From the NCBI GenBank assembly GCA_030549495.1, contig JAUIRK010000292.1, forward strand, positions 310,001 through 374,000: DNA of 64,000 bases. The letters are read 5' to 3'. This document shows positions 40,780-61,784 of this stretch, piece by piece. Within the stretch, counting starts at the first letter, position 1; each line of letters starts with the position of its first letter. The notes beneath the pieces were generated by a model. The model searched no databases, was not told the DNA's origin, and worked only from the letters and a program-made list of their open reading frames with translations. The stretch is from Nectonema munidae (taxonomy: Eukaryota > Nematomorpha > Nectonematoida > Nectonematidae). Made by a program: the position numbers and the translations under genes.

Positions 40780-41426
40780 CTATAACCTATACCACTCATC
40801 CAGCAGAGGCTCATTAACAAGCAAAGTACTTGACCCCATACTAGATAAATGTTCTTTTAAATGTTGTACTAGTTGCTCAAGTTCAACATCTCCGATATCT
40901 GATATTTTCTTCTTTCATTGTATGAAAAATAGATACACTTTGCGATACTGTTGTATCCAAGGTCTTGAATCGCTTTGTAAAGGAATCTTTTCCATTAGAG
41001 AGAATAATACTTCCATCCTTTTGATAACCTGTTTCCCTGTTTTTACTCTTTCCAAATAGATTTTTCTTAAAATTGCAGTTGAAGAAACTTCAGACAAAAA
41101 TAAAGTGTCTATCTTTCCTGGATTATGTTCTAATTCGCTTAATAAGAAATAGTTTTCATAACTGAAGGATATAATAAAATCATAAAATGCTGGCAAAAAC
41201 AAGTTTTCTTTTTGAAATGAAATAGAGAGTGGTCTTAAAAAGAGGGTCTTGAAGCCAGAAAAATCACATGGCCGAAGTAAAAAGAATTCAGAGTCGGGAT
41301 TCGACTCCAGATTTTTCTCAAGTTTTGAAGAGTTTGTTGTAACTGTTTGCTTGGTACATAACCAATATATGAAATTCATATTGTGAAGAACTAAATTTAT
41401 AATTTTAACAGACCACAATTTTTGCT
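40780..41426 (-). pseudogene. Possible hAT transposase segment (ZNF862/ZMYM-like)
   Basis: One minus-strand frame is open for about 170 codons, then after a single TGA stop (near 40913) continues for a further 43 codons. That is long for this AT-rich DNA. A splice acceptor-like CTCTTTTAG precedes it at about 41427. It contains SFQKENLFLPAFYDFIISF, ELEHNPGKID, VIKRMEVLFSLMEKIPLQSD and then DVELEQLVQHLKEHLSSMG and LLDEWYRL. The pattern loosely follows the middle of ZNF862/ZMYM6-type hAT transposases ('FQ...L.L......V......L..L...PG..L', later 'LE.LV.HF...L...G' and 'EW..L'). I read this by eye and the match is tentative; a diverged host gene exon is the alternative. Confidence 0.35.
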
Positions 41427-43383
41427 AAAAGAGGCTTGCTCATTGAAGGGTTTCGTACTATCGAGATAAAAATAATTTTACAGTAGCTAAAGAGTAGTAA
41501 TCTATTACTATTCTTGGCAATAAAAATGAAAAGCAAGATAAACCATTATCTTTTATCTAAGCAAAATGTATATGTATATATTCTCATAGAAAAAAATCGA
41601 CTCCTCTTTTTAAGTTTTGACTCTATGGAAGTAAAGTTGATTAGCGTGATCTACTGTTTTCAAACTTTTTTATTATTAAGATCTGAATGCCAATAAAAAT
41701 CGATAATAACTCTTGTTGAGAAGTGTTTATATTCTTGTTTCAAATTATCTTGCAAACCGAATTTTTAGTCGCGCGGCCAAAATTTTCTGTCGCTACGCGA
41801 GACTGGGTTTTTGCACCCCTGTATATACATACATTATAACGGTATTAATTATAAATAACTGTAAATTGTTTAATTTTAATTAAGTACCTAGGCATATTAA
41901 GTAAGAATGGTAAGAACACAGGTCTTAAATGAGGATAAAAGTTCTGATATATTAGTCTACATAAAAAGACTACAATAATATCAAACGAATATAAAGTTTT
42001 CTAACTGTATTGCTTTGGTTTTAATGCTGGAAAAGGAAAAAAATGAGTATATTTTGTAACCTTGAACTTTTATTCTTAGAAAAAACTTACAAAAATATTG
42101 AATAGCAGAAGAAAAAGAATAAAAGTTCCAATAAATGCCAAAACTTTCAAATTCTGATTATAAAATAGTGTGGAAAAGTTAAAGAAGCACAAAAAAGTTA
42201 ATAACAGAGGTCAATATGGCACAATAGCTTTAATGATTGGTACAATACAAAGAAAAATGGAATACATGTTCTTAAATTGAAAGATATTGGTGCATTCTTG
42301 TATATTTTGGACTAGTATTGAAGAATTTTTAGACTTGTGCTAATTTAGCAAAAATCACTTCTGAAAAACATCGCAGTTTTTGAGTAGAAATCGATTTCAT
42401 ATACAATGCTAGAAAAAGCATTCATATTTATTCGATATAAAATCTGCTTTTTGCAAATCAAAACTAAAAAAGGACTGAACGACATTTCAAACGAAAGCAC
42501 CCCAGTCAAAATATAAAAAAATTTAAACCCCCCCCCCGTGTCGCGAACAAATACTATTTTACTTTGTCTATGGAAGAACTAACTTCAAAAAAATATTTAA
42601 AAATATCATCAATTTCAATAAAAATCAGATAAATTACTTGATTTTAGGGGATAAAAAATATTCTAAAGGTCTCTATTAGTGAGGATGAATTATAAGATGG
42701 CTTTCGGGCACAAAAAGCTTCCCCACCTCTGGTTCAGGTGGCAAATGTCAGTCCGGTTTAATTTTATAGAACTCACTTTTTACAGGACCCTTTCCAATTT
42801 TATGTACTTAATATGCATCTGTATCATTAGATTTAAATGGTATAAAAATGAATGTTTCAAAAAGTGACATATATGTTTCGAATTGTATTCATCTAATAAT
42901 GAAGCCAGCGGCACTTAAGTTAGGCATGCCACTAATAACAACACATTTGAAACTTATCAACAAGTGTGTTCTATAAAAAAAGAGAAAAATATATGCTTAC
43001 GTATCTATAACATTGAATTAGCATTTAAATGCGTGAACATTAATACATACTAGCTATACATGGTAATTCGTCTGGCTCTTATATATAAATTATAATATAT
43101 AGGAAGGGTTGAAAATGATTAAAAGTTAGCCAATCAGATCCGAGATTTTTAGCAGTTGATCTGAATAGCCAAAACTTGTTCAATTTTGGTGTAATTCGAT
43201 TGGTCAAAACAACTAAAAAATTAAAAAATGAGGAACACGGTCCCGCTAACTGAAAATCCTGAATTCAGCTCGGTATATATTAACCAGAAATACAATGCGC
43301 CTCGCATAAATTTCATCTAGTCTTAAATTTGCACACTGAAAACCTAATTCATCTCGTTGCGATTTTAAGGCCATACTCTAGCA

Positions 43384-43440
43384 TAGTGGCTCCCAAAGTG
43401 GGCGGTAAAACCCTGAAGGGGCGTGGCGCTGTGAAAGGCT
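43384..43440 (+). mobile_element. hAT-like element end (one side only)
   Basis: TAGTGGCTCCCAAAGTGGGC followed by GC-rich sequence resembles the common hAT terminal form 'CAGTGGTTCCCAAA'. No partner end was found, so the extent is unknown. Confidence 0.3.
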
Positions 43441-44070
43441 ACGAATAACAAGTTTAGGGTAAATTGTTTTTTTCTTGATTGAAGCAAAAAATATTTTGTA
43501 TAATTTATATGATAGTTATATTTTGGAAAATTATTTATACAAGTAGCTTTAAATTTTGGATATCAAAAAAGTTTAATTCTCTTTTGACTATTTGGAAATC
43601 ACTAAAATATTTTTAATTTTTCCTACAGGTTGTATAGTAGAAATGGATTTATGGTTGTAAATAAAACAGTAATATCAAAAAGATTTAGATTTGGAAGATA
43701 AAAACAAAATTTAGGGGTCGAATGAAAAAATATGGATTTTTTTATTCTGAAGGAAATACATTTTATATATAAGTAAGGGGTCGTTCCTTGAAATAATGTA
43801 ATCTACGTTTTTAGGTTTCTTTCAAATGATTCCGTCTAAGGTGGAGATGATTTGATCTATAGCAAATACATTTACGAAAAATCATAATGGATAAAAAGTT
43901 TTAAGATTTAGATTATAGAAAAATGTCGTATTTAAAAATAATTTAAGGCTGACAAATTATTTTTTAATTCTCTTATTCTTAACAGAGTTGAATTAGAAAA
44001 TATACAATGATCCTTTTTTTAACAACCGGATACTTCGTCAATAACATAGACATCATTAAAAATCAACTCT

Positions 44071-44150
44071 CTATCCCTTTTCAAAAACACAATAATTTTT
44101 ACCATGTTGTCTTCCTATTTTTATATTCCAAATCAAACATGGGGCAATTA
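44071..44150 (+). repeat. Dispersed repeat, copy 2
   Basis: Inverse-orientation partner of the repeat at 4930-5005; 44071-44103 is an exact 33-bp match. Confidence 0.6.
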
Positions 44151-44482
44151 TAGAAAAGTATCAAATTAAATACACTGGAAAGTCTAGCTATTCCTTAGTT
44201 GATTAAGCATTTAAAATCACAATGACCTTCACACTGTTGTCTCCCCTTTGTTATTATATCAAATCATACATGGAGCAAATTTTAACCTAAATGGCAGTAA
44301 TATGTAATTGATTGTAGTGAATAAAATTGTGAGAGTCTATTGGATGTCTTCATCCTATTGAGGGTTCAGAAGATAGTGACTAAAATATGAGGGGCCGTCT
44401 CCGGTGTCCAAACTCTTGAGGTTTTAGATTAGAAGATATTTAAATATGTTTTTAAAAGGTAAGCAATAAAAAATAAGCATAC

Positions 44483-54194
<9,712 letters not shown>

Positions 54195-56289
54195 TAAAAA
54201 CTTGGTATTACTTTAGAACTAGTTTCACATTACACATGTGTGCCATTGCCTCTACCAATAAAAGCGCCAAACTACACGCCTGATAATTTATATATTTTTC
54301 ATTCACATAGCCTCATGAAATTAGAATAGGAAGACGGCCGAATATCATTTTCAAAATCGATATTAGCAATTAATGTATACATTTATCGGTGTATATGAAT
54401 TGGCATTTATGCTTGGAACACATAAAATACAAAACCCCCATAAATATCTACTCTTATTCGTAGCATTTAAAATTAATTCTTGATATTTTGGGGTCAGTGC
54501 ACGGAGTTACTTTTTTGCATCAAAAATCAGCATCCTATACAGCATTAAATTTTAAATTCTTTCAAGAAAATTAACGACGCCTGAGAAGCTTTATATATAA
54601 TTACCAACAACTTGTCTGATTATTGTGGGATCAAAAGGGTCTGCCTTCAATGTAGCAATGTTGAATTTTATTATTATCCCCCAAACTGGTTCACAAAAAT
54701 GTTATTTCTAGGTAATTCACAAAATGAGAATAATAACAAGTATTAGTATGGTATAAAAAATTTGAATCACAGCAAAAGAACGTACACTTTGATTCCTCCA
54801 AAAAAAGATTTTGGTTTGCGCTTATTGATGTGATCATCATTAAAGAAAAAAATGAGAAGAGAAAAAGATCAAAAGATGTGTTTAAATAAACTTTTGTCAA
54901 TAATAATTAACCTAAATGAACTTACATTTTTTTTCATTATAAACCACTCTCCTACAATAACCTAAATTTATTTGTAGATTTTTATAAAATAATTTAAGTT
55001 TTCGGTTCACTCACATACACATTGAAGAAATATTTTTTCTGTATCAAAAGTTTTAGGAAACTTTCCGTTCATATTTTGCTAGATGTAAGATTTGATATAT
55101 CTCATTCGGAAAGAAGATATTTTTATACTATAATATTTTTAAAATTTGCACGATTTTAAATATATATTTGTTTGGTTTCTTATTACTCTCATACTCATTT
55201 TCAAAAAATTTTATAATGCTTTTTGTTTTTCTTGATAAATATTCATACTCAACATGATTGAAGAAAGTTTTATAAGCCAATATATATAAAAAAATTATAT
55301 TTGTACTATTTAACAAAAATATTAAAAAAACTGATTCTCAGGCATACATCACTAATCCAATTGATACTTCCAGACATTTTTAAAGCGTAATGGTTCAAAT
55401 GAAGTACAGAAATGAAATAAGCATATAAGATTTAGTATAAAAAATTTGTCTTTAATTTGAAGGATATTTTTAGATAGAATTTTATCCCTAATCAAAATTT
55501 TGATTAACTCAATCAAATAATGCTTTTTATCAATAAAATTTTAATATAAATGTAAAAGCATTATACGTTTGCAAACTGTAAAGTTTCTTAAAAAATACAC
55601 GCTGCCAATATTGATTCTTTTCATTTTGAAAGCATATTTTTCACAAATCGACAAGTATTCAATTAGCATTTATCTTTGATTAAGTTGAGAAAAAATAAAA
55701 AAAAACATTAAAATTTTTCTATATTCTCATACTTAGTACAAATGATAATAATTAAGTTATAAACCTTTTACACCAGTAGCAAAAATATTTTAAAATGATA
55801 ATAAATCCGAAAAAGACATAAAATTTCACTTTAACAAATATGAACTCACCAAACTTTTAACAGTATTACTTATTTTACCTTCTATCCATGACGAAGTTAG
55901 AAAAAAAATTCAAAAATTTAGGAAAAAAAATTACGTCTCTATTTACCCTTAACAGCCAATGTCCCATAAATGAACGTAGACAAAACAGGAATTCAGAAGG
56001 AATTGACCAAAATCGTCTTCTCTAAGTGGACAGATCGTTTAATTGCATAACGAAAATACAGATAAACGACACAACCAACCTCTTTTTTGCATTCTGAAGA
56101 CTTCTATTTTGTCTTGGACAATTTATGCCAAACTAAAGACATCATTTACCTGATTACATGCTTTAACAATAAAGCAAAGATCTACAAGATGTTAAGAACA
56201 AAAGTGCCCTCGTCCTTGGATGATCAAAACACTCTTTCCCAACCCACAGAAGTCAAAAAGCGTAAATTCTCAAAAATTGTATTTAAATA
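54195..56289. other. Upstream of RagA; no recognised gene
   Basis: This should contain the RagA promoter and 5' UTR, but no element can be named with confidence. The open frames at 54691-54900 and 55128-55316 (minus) and 56087-56338 (plus) match nothing I know; the last runs into the MITE at 56290. Confidence 0.45.
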
Positions 56290-56631
56290 CAGTCGAACCC
56301 CGTTAATTCACGCACCAGTAACTCACGCATTTCATTAAACCACGATTAATCCATGTCGCCCCTTAATTTTGAGTAGGTTTGCTGCAATAACACGCTAGCA
56401 TACGGGCATCAAGAACAATACAGCCATGACATCCTGTAGTTCACGCTCACCCTTTAATCACGCATTCAGAACAATATTGACCCTGACACATTGTATTTTA
56501 CGCTCTCAAATCAATTCACATGCCATCACGAAGTGACAAAAACATTTCTATGATAGTCTTATACACGGTCCCGGATAAATCACGGATCGTGTTCTGTCTC
56601 ACAACGTCCGTGAATTAACGGGATTCGACTC
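56290..56631. mobile_element. pogo/Tigger-like MITE
   Basis: The left end CAGTCGAACCCCGTTAATTC ACG (56290) and the right end, read inversely from 56631, GAGTCGAATCCCGTTAATTC ACG, form inverted repeats of about 23 bp with two mismatches. The TA before the left end fits Tc1/pogo target preference; the right flank is AA, so that copy may be mutated. Inside, short motifs such as TAATCACGCAT and TTCACGC recur. At 342 bp it has no coding capacity. Confidence 0.7.
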
Positions 56632-58471
56632 AAAAAAATTTAGAAATTTTGACTTAAGCCCCCCTATCTTGTGCTGAATACGTCCTGGCAACATATATCA
56701 GGTAAAGTTGGTCTTTATTAAAAATAAAAAGAGAATGAAAGACAAAGATTAACTGTGTTTTACTTTATAACAAGTCCCCATTTTGATCATTTGTTCAGAA
56801 ACTTCATCGTTTCTTCTTACAGTCATAGCTTAAAATCACGACCTTGTAGCAGACGCTACATCATACACCTCTCTGAAGTGTAAGGATCTGAGTTTTTTAC
56901 GCAACCCCCTAATTTTTTCGTAATCTACCGAATTTATATCCTTTACAATTCCCTGCAATTATTTGTGAACCATTAAATTTGTTTCAGTTATGCGTAATCT
57001 GTCTTTTGTAATATTTCTTTTAATTTTACTTTTTTAATTTTTAACCTAAATTCTAAAATTTGTAAAAATTGAATTATAATCAGATTTGATGCAATTCCTC
57101 AAAATCTTCTCAGACTTTCACAATCTCTAAAAAAAATATTTCACTTCAAAATTTGGGACTAAAAATATTTAAATTAGGAAGATTGCGAAAAAATTTAAGG
57201 GGATTGTGAGATAATAATTAGAGGGATACGATAAAATTAGTGTATATAGACAGTATTGAGGAAAAATATTTATCAGAAAAGAGTATTCAATAATAGACCT
57301 TGATATACATAAAATGTTAACTTCGTTTATTTAAAAATATGCTTCAAAAATAATTGAAGAATCGAAACAAGGTATCGGGATGTAGCAGTTAATTTTCCGG
57401 GTGCGTTTTCGATTCTTATAATTCCGATTGCGATTAATCGTTCCATCACTACTGTAACGAAATGTTTTTACAAAAAAATATATAGCAAAAATAAATATAG
57501 AAATTACATTTAATTAAGCACTATCAGTGTATCAATTACCATAAAAAATGCGCATATTTTAATGGTGTTAGCCAGAATAGAACGATCTTTATATTGTCTA
57601 ATTGCTATTTCAATCATTATAAACAAATACAAAAACTAAATTCATAAGAAAATTTATTATTCAATACTAATCTATAAATAATCATTCTAAAAAAACATGC
57701 AGACTGATTTTTTTCAGAAATGATCAATTTGATTAATACACTGATCAACAAGTGTTACTCATCAAACATACTTTACATTGTATTGTACGTAGTTTTTCAT
57801 GCTGATTTCAAATAATAATTTTTTTGTCAAGTACAGTTTTTGATATATTGCCAACAAATTCTACTGTCAACTCATCATAAATATAATAATTAATAATTTT
57901 ATCATTTTTATTGTTTAGAAACTTTTCCAACTTGTTTTGATTTGTTAATAAAATTTCAAGAAAGTGACCCATCCTCGCATGGCCGCATAGGACCTGAGCG
58001 GGCATTCACTGTTTTGTTTCAAAAGTTTTAACGAAAATAAAGCAGATATTGAAAAATTACTACCATGTGAATTTCAAAATAGTTACTTGAAACAACATTA
58101 TAGCAAAACAAGTTTGAATAGCATATCAATTTGACTTATCGAAAATAAAAATTAACGCCATCTGTGTAATTTTTTGTTTTATTATTTTTAACAAGTTTTA
58201 AAAATTCATGCAACTAAATATAAAAGTAAAAAAGTGCTTCGATAATACCTGGTCACTTTGAAAGTGTTGAATGTTATTTTTTTTTTGAAAATTACAGAAA
58301 ATAGTCTAATTTATGCATCAAAAAAACAGAAATTGAGTGAAAAAAGTAAGAAAAAGTAATACAATCAGGATATTTTTGTCTTATTCAAACAACTTTGAGA
58401 ATTTTATCACAGCAATTTCAAATATGAAAGTATTTTTTTGTAAAACTATTTTATTGCTAATAAAATAAATA
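56632..58471. other. AT-rich region with no recognised gene
   Basis: No supported feature. A GC-richer stretch at about 57965-58005 (GCATGGCCGCATAGGACC) gives a short minus-strand frame (MPAQVLCGHARMGHFLEIL) of unknown meaning. Confidence 0.45.
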
Positions 58472-58479
58472 ATTACGAC

Positions 58480-59515
58480 TAGAGGTGCACCGGATAGCTC
58501 AATTTACAATACGGCCGGATAAATATAGTAGATCTAAATATCCGGCCGAATAATATGCCGGATATTGGTAACTGCGGAGTCATGTCTTCTTTCAACTGTA
58601 ATTCCCAATGTAAGCACTCTGGGAAGATACTTTGAAAAGGCCACTGATAAAGAAGGCATCAAAGAAACTAAACAGAGACTCTTGACTTCTCTTCGTAGTT
58701 GATTTTTCAATGATTCGGATTCAGGTCTCAACATCATGACGAACCCGATATATGTTCTGCCAACAATACTTGATCCACGATTTAAAGCCCAATTTCTTAA
58801 AGACAAGACATTTGGGAAAACATTAATTTCCAAAGAGCTACTTTCAAATCACAACGTTGCTAGTAAGAATATGGAGACGGAAACTCTTGATGAAGCTGCT
58901 CGCCCTGACTCTCGAAGCATAATGTTACTTAAGGATGAAAGCAAAGATGATTTCATGGATTGCTTCTAAGAAATTGCTGAAACCAATGGAAATTCAAACA
59001 CAATAAAGAATGTGTCGAAAAATGATATTGAAGATGAGGCTGCCAGAGAGTTGGAAGCAAAAAAATGTCCCTTGCAATATTGGAGGCAGGAAGAAAATTT
59101 TCCTTTGCTAAAGCATCTAACAGCCAAACACTTATGCACACCTGCTTCATCGGTGTACTCAGAGAGAATCTTTTCCGAATATGGAAACATTTTTGAAGAA
59201 AAAAGAACCAAACTTTTGGCTAAAAAAGGAGAAATGCTTTTATTCGTTTATCACAATGGCAAAGAATTTTTTTGACATGTCTTATTTGTTAGTTAATTCT
59301 TTGAAATAAACTCAAATTGTGAACTTTTTGTCATTAAAAACTTACTCTTATTATTTTTGTGATTTTTAAAAAGTAAACATTTAATGATAATTTGTTTGTA
59401 ACTATCCGGTTTATCCTGCCGGATATAAGAATTATCCGACGTTCATGCTGAATATCAAATAATTTTGGCTACCTGACGAAATATCCGGCCGGATAGACTA
59501 CCCGGTGCACCCCTA
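58480..59515 (+). mobile_element. hAT element with terminal repeats and 8-bp target duplication
   Basis: The ends are inverted repeats: TAGAGGTGCACCGGATAG at 58480 and, inversely from 59515, TAGGGGTGCACCGGGTAG. They are flanked by ATTACGAC (58472-58479) and ATTATGAC (59516-59523), an 8-bp target duplication with one change, as hAT elements make. Subterminal ATCCGGCCGG-type motifs occur near both ends. The element is 1036 bp and carries only the C-terminal third of a transposase, so it is an internally deleted copy. Confidence 0.9.
58566..59275 (+). pseudogene. hAT transposase C-terminal part
   Basis: One frame runs through the element, broken by TGA (in the LLTSLRS*FF segment, near 58702) and TAA (58967-58969). 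It carries TVIPNVSTLGRYF, then NPIYVLPTILDPRFKAQFL, the conserved 'NP.Y..AT.LDPR.K..F' block. After the second stop come YWRQEENFPLLKHLTAKHL and SVYSERIFSEYGNIFEEKR, the hAT dimerisation domain ('W......FP.L..LA...L..PA.S...ER.FS..G.I...KR..L'). The BED finger and first catalytic region are absent. ZBED-type hAT proteins are the nearest relatives I know. Confidence 0.85.
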
Positions 59516-59688
59516 ATTATGACAATAGCAATTTTTCGAATAAAATAAAAGTAAAAAGTTCTATAACAAGAACCTTTCATCTGACATAGAAAGTCGAAAT
59601 CAACTATTCTAGAGAAAAAATATTTTGAAAAATATGAAACAGTGTTTTATATTTTATTGCAAAAAATGAAACAAAGGTAAACTACGGT

Positions 59689-61395
59689 TCAATTGCAAAC
59701 ATCGCCAAAACAGTCTTTACACAAAACTTTCTTGTGTTCATCACAACAGTTCAAAAGGCAGATGTTACATCTTTGCAAGACTCTCTTTTTGCGTTCTTTG
59801 CAAATTTGACACGGACCCTTTTCCTTACAGAACTAATGGTAACACTTTCAGGTTTATGAATTTCATAAGATTTCAGAATTAATCTAACCTCAGAAGGTAT
59901 GTTTCTATTTTGAACATATATTTTCATAGAAACCTCTGCCATTTGAAAACGCATTTGTTAAATTAGACTTCTCCTTTCACTATATTTTCTATAAAATTTC
60001 CTACTAATTAAAGTTGAGGGTTGTTTTTTCAAGTTTTCTTCTAATATAATGTAAGTATTCAGCCCTGCTATGTCCAAGTAGTTGGACCAAAAACGATTGG
60101 CCATCGACTAGATGTTCTATAGGCAGTATACTTTCTTAGCATTTGGTTAGCTTTATCAACCCCTGATTTTACGCGAATGTATCAATAGATTCAGGTAATC
60201 GTGAAGGTCCTATTAGTTCCATCTCTCTAAAATGTTGGTTACTCACCATCAAAACTGCTTTGAAATTTCTTTTCGCATGCTTTCCAGGGATATATGCTAC
60301 TAAAGATGAGCGACTTGAAAAGAGAGTCCTGGATTCACATTCTTGTAGGTTCAAAGTTCTCAAATGTTTTTTCTTAAAAATGTATGAAACACCTCTTTTA
60401 TTGTTTTTCAAGGGACCTAAAATGGAAAAGTTTTTTTCCTTGGTCCATTCACATAACCTATCAGCCGAAATCAAAATACCTAAAGGTAACTCTGCTTTCT
60501 CATCTAATCTTTTGACAATTTCAGTACCACTGAAGTAATTTTTATTTGCTAAATTTGTTATGTATATCTGAGGCACTAAAACATAAAAAAGTCTATAGAA
60601 TCGTTTATTTGATACATTTTTATACCCCATTTTGCTGGTTTGCTTGGTTCAAAAATTTTAATTGAGCAACCTCCTGAATCTAACCAACTGTTCATCAACA
60701 GTTATGAAATCCAATGGGGTCCAAAACCTTAAAAAAACAATTTAGTACTTACCATTGTTAGAAAAAATATTACTTTTTGAAGATGCCTACAAAATAATCA
60801 TTGAGCAATCGAACAACCTTTATTTTATCTGAGCTTTGACTTCCTTCACATGGGTCATCAAATCGCAAAAATCGTATAATAAATTTCAAGTCATTTCTTC
60901 CCATTACTGCATTCATAAAGTGAGCTCGTTGACTTTTATACAATTCATCAAGTCCTGGATTCCCTCTGGTAGGTTCAAAGTTCTCGAAAGTTTTTTCTTA
61001 AAAATGTACGGAACACATCTTTTATTCTTATTCAAGAGACCCTAAAAGACTTTGGTGTCCTTTTTATTCCAAAAACGTATAAAACTGAAATATAGACAAG
61101 TAGCTTGTCTATGCTAAAAATAAAAATTTAAGTTCTTTTGAAACTCTTCCTTTTCTATCAATATATCTTTTTATTGAAGTTTTGGTGAACTTGAAAATTT
61201 CTAGTAAAAAGAGTGGAGGAAGGAACAAATTCCAAATTGAAAACGGATTTGTCTTTCCTTTAGCTTCTTGTTTTGGGCCAGTTGGTGTATTAGCAATATT
61301 TCTCAAGTTGATACTTCTAGATCTTCTGCATTTTGAAGGAGCATCAAAACAAAACTTAGTACCAGCTGGGGCTTCTATGACATTTGCGTTATCTT
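59689..61395 (-). pseudogene. piggyBac transposase pseudogene C
   Basis: Nearly the whole gene can be followed on the minus strand. NIANTPTGPKQEAKGKTNPF and WNLFL (from 61300), the N-terminal segment, come first. Next are GLDELYKS and GRNDLKFIIRFLRFDD (60960-60850), then ITVDEQLVRF with the first catalytic Asp (about 60700), and EPSKPAKWGIKM (60650-60620). A 153-codon frame (60169-60630) carries TEIVKRLDEKAEL, TKEKNFSILGPLKNNKRG and NFKAVLMVSNQH. After a frameshift come KSGVDKANQMLRKYTAYRTS and SRWP, then LDIAGLNTYIIL. The C-terminal zinc finger reads CQICKERKKRVLQRCNICLL plus CCDEHKKVLCKDC, with its stop at 59689. Several frameshifts and stops make it inactive. It also contains a misplaced extra segment at 60970-61048. 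Confidence 0.9.
60970..61048 (-). repeat. Extra piece of piggyBac transposase inside copy C
   Basis: This 79-bp stretch encodes, on the minus strand, NKNKRCVPYIFKKKLSRTLN. It resembles 60346-60423 (NNKRGVSYIFKKKHLRTLN) of the same pseudogene, about 620 bp away, yet sits in the N-terminal region where that block does not belong. See findings. Confidence 0.8.
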
Positions 61396-61396
61396 T

Positions 61397-61561
61397 ATGC
61401 CAGAAGAAAGAGAAGAAGAAGAGGAAGAGGAGAATGTAATGAAAGAAGACGAAGAAAAAAAACGAGCAGAAAGAGACGATGATGAATTTGAGCAGGAAGA
61501 TGGGAAGTCGTTGTATTCTTCACTTGAAGACTCAATTGATTTGGAAGGAGTGTTCATTTGA
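61397..61561 (+). CDS. Small acidic open frame, unrecognised
   Basis: ATG at 61397 opens 54 codons, starting MPEEREEEEEEENVMKEDEE and containing DDDEFEQED and SSLEDSIDLEG before TGA. It lies head-to-head with piggyBac C and starts where that gene's N-terminus fades out. piggyBac transposases often start with an acidic region, but that would have to be on the opposite strand, so this may come from another, inverted copy or be chance in an AAG/GAA-rich stretch. No function can be given. Confidence 0.25.
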   Translation: MPEEREEEEEEENVMKEDEEKKRAERDDDEFEQEDGKSLYSSLEDSIDLEGVFI

Positions 61562-61784
61562 TAGAGAAAAAGCATGGAAAAATCTAGGGAATAATATTCT
61601 TTTAGCAGAGAGGATTGTGAAAAAATGATGAAAAAAAGAGATGATAAGGATAAGTGTATAACAATGAAGAAGGCTGCAAATGATGGAGTGTAAACTAATA
61701 ATGATTTGTGAGAAAATACGCCATTTTCTCATTATTTCAATCAGCTCTCATCTTTGAAGCAATGCAGAAGTACAAAGATATGTC

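Larger units (their letters stand above)
41427..44482. other. Region expected to hold the last RagA exon; no gene recognised
   Basis: The final roughly 25-30 residues of RagA should be encoded downstream of exon 8 on the minus strand, but I could not find a convincing exon. Other items are a C run at about 42529-42538, a hAT-like end at 43384 and dispersed repeats at 44071-44290. Confidence 0.4.

Noticed and set aside
44170-44470. Candidate last RagA exons (for example after acceptors near 44425 and 44380)
   Set aside because: The phase or sequence did not give the conserved 'SAATLINIRNARKHFEKLE' end; nothing fitted.
55860-55900. Alternative RagA start (MDRR followed by a GT donor)
   Set aside because: Its phase does not fit exon 2, whereas the start at 54194 does.
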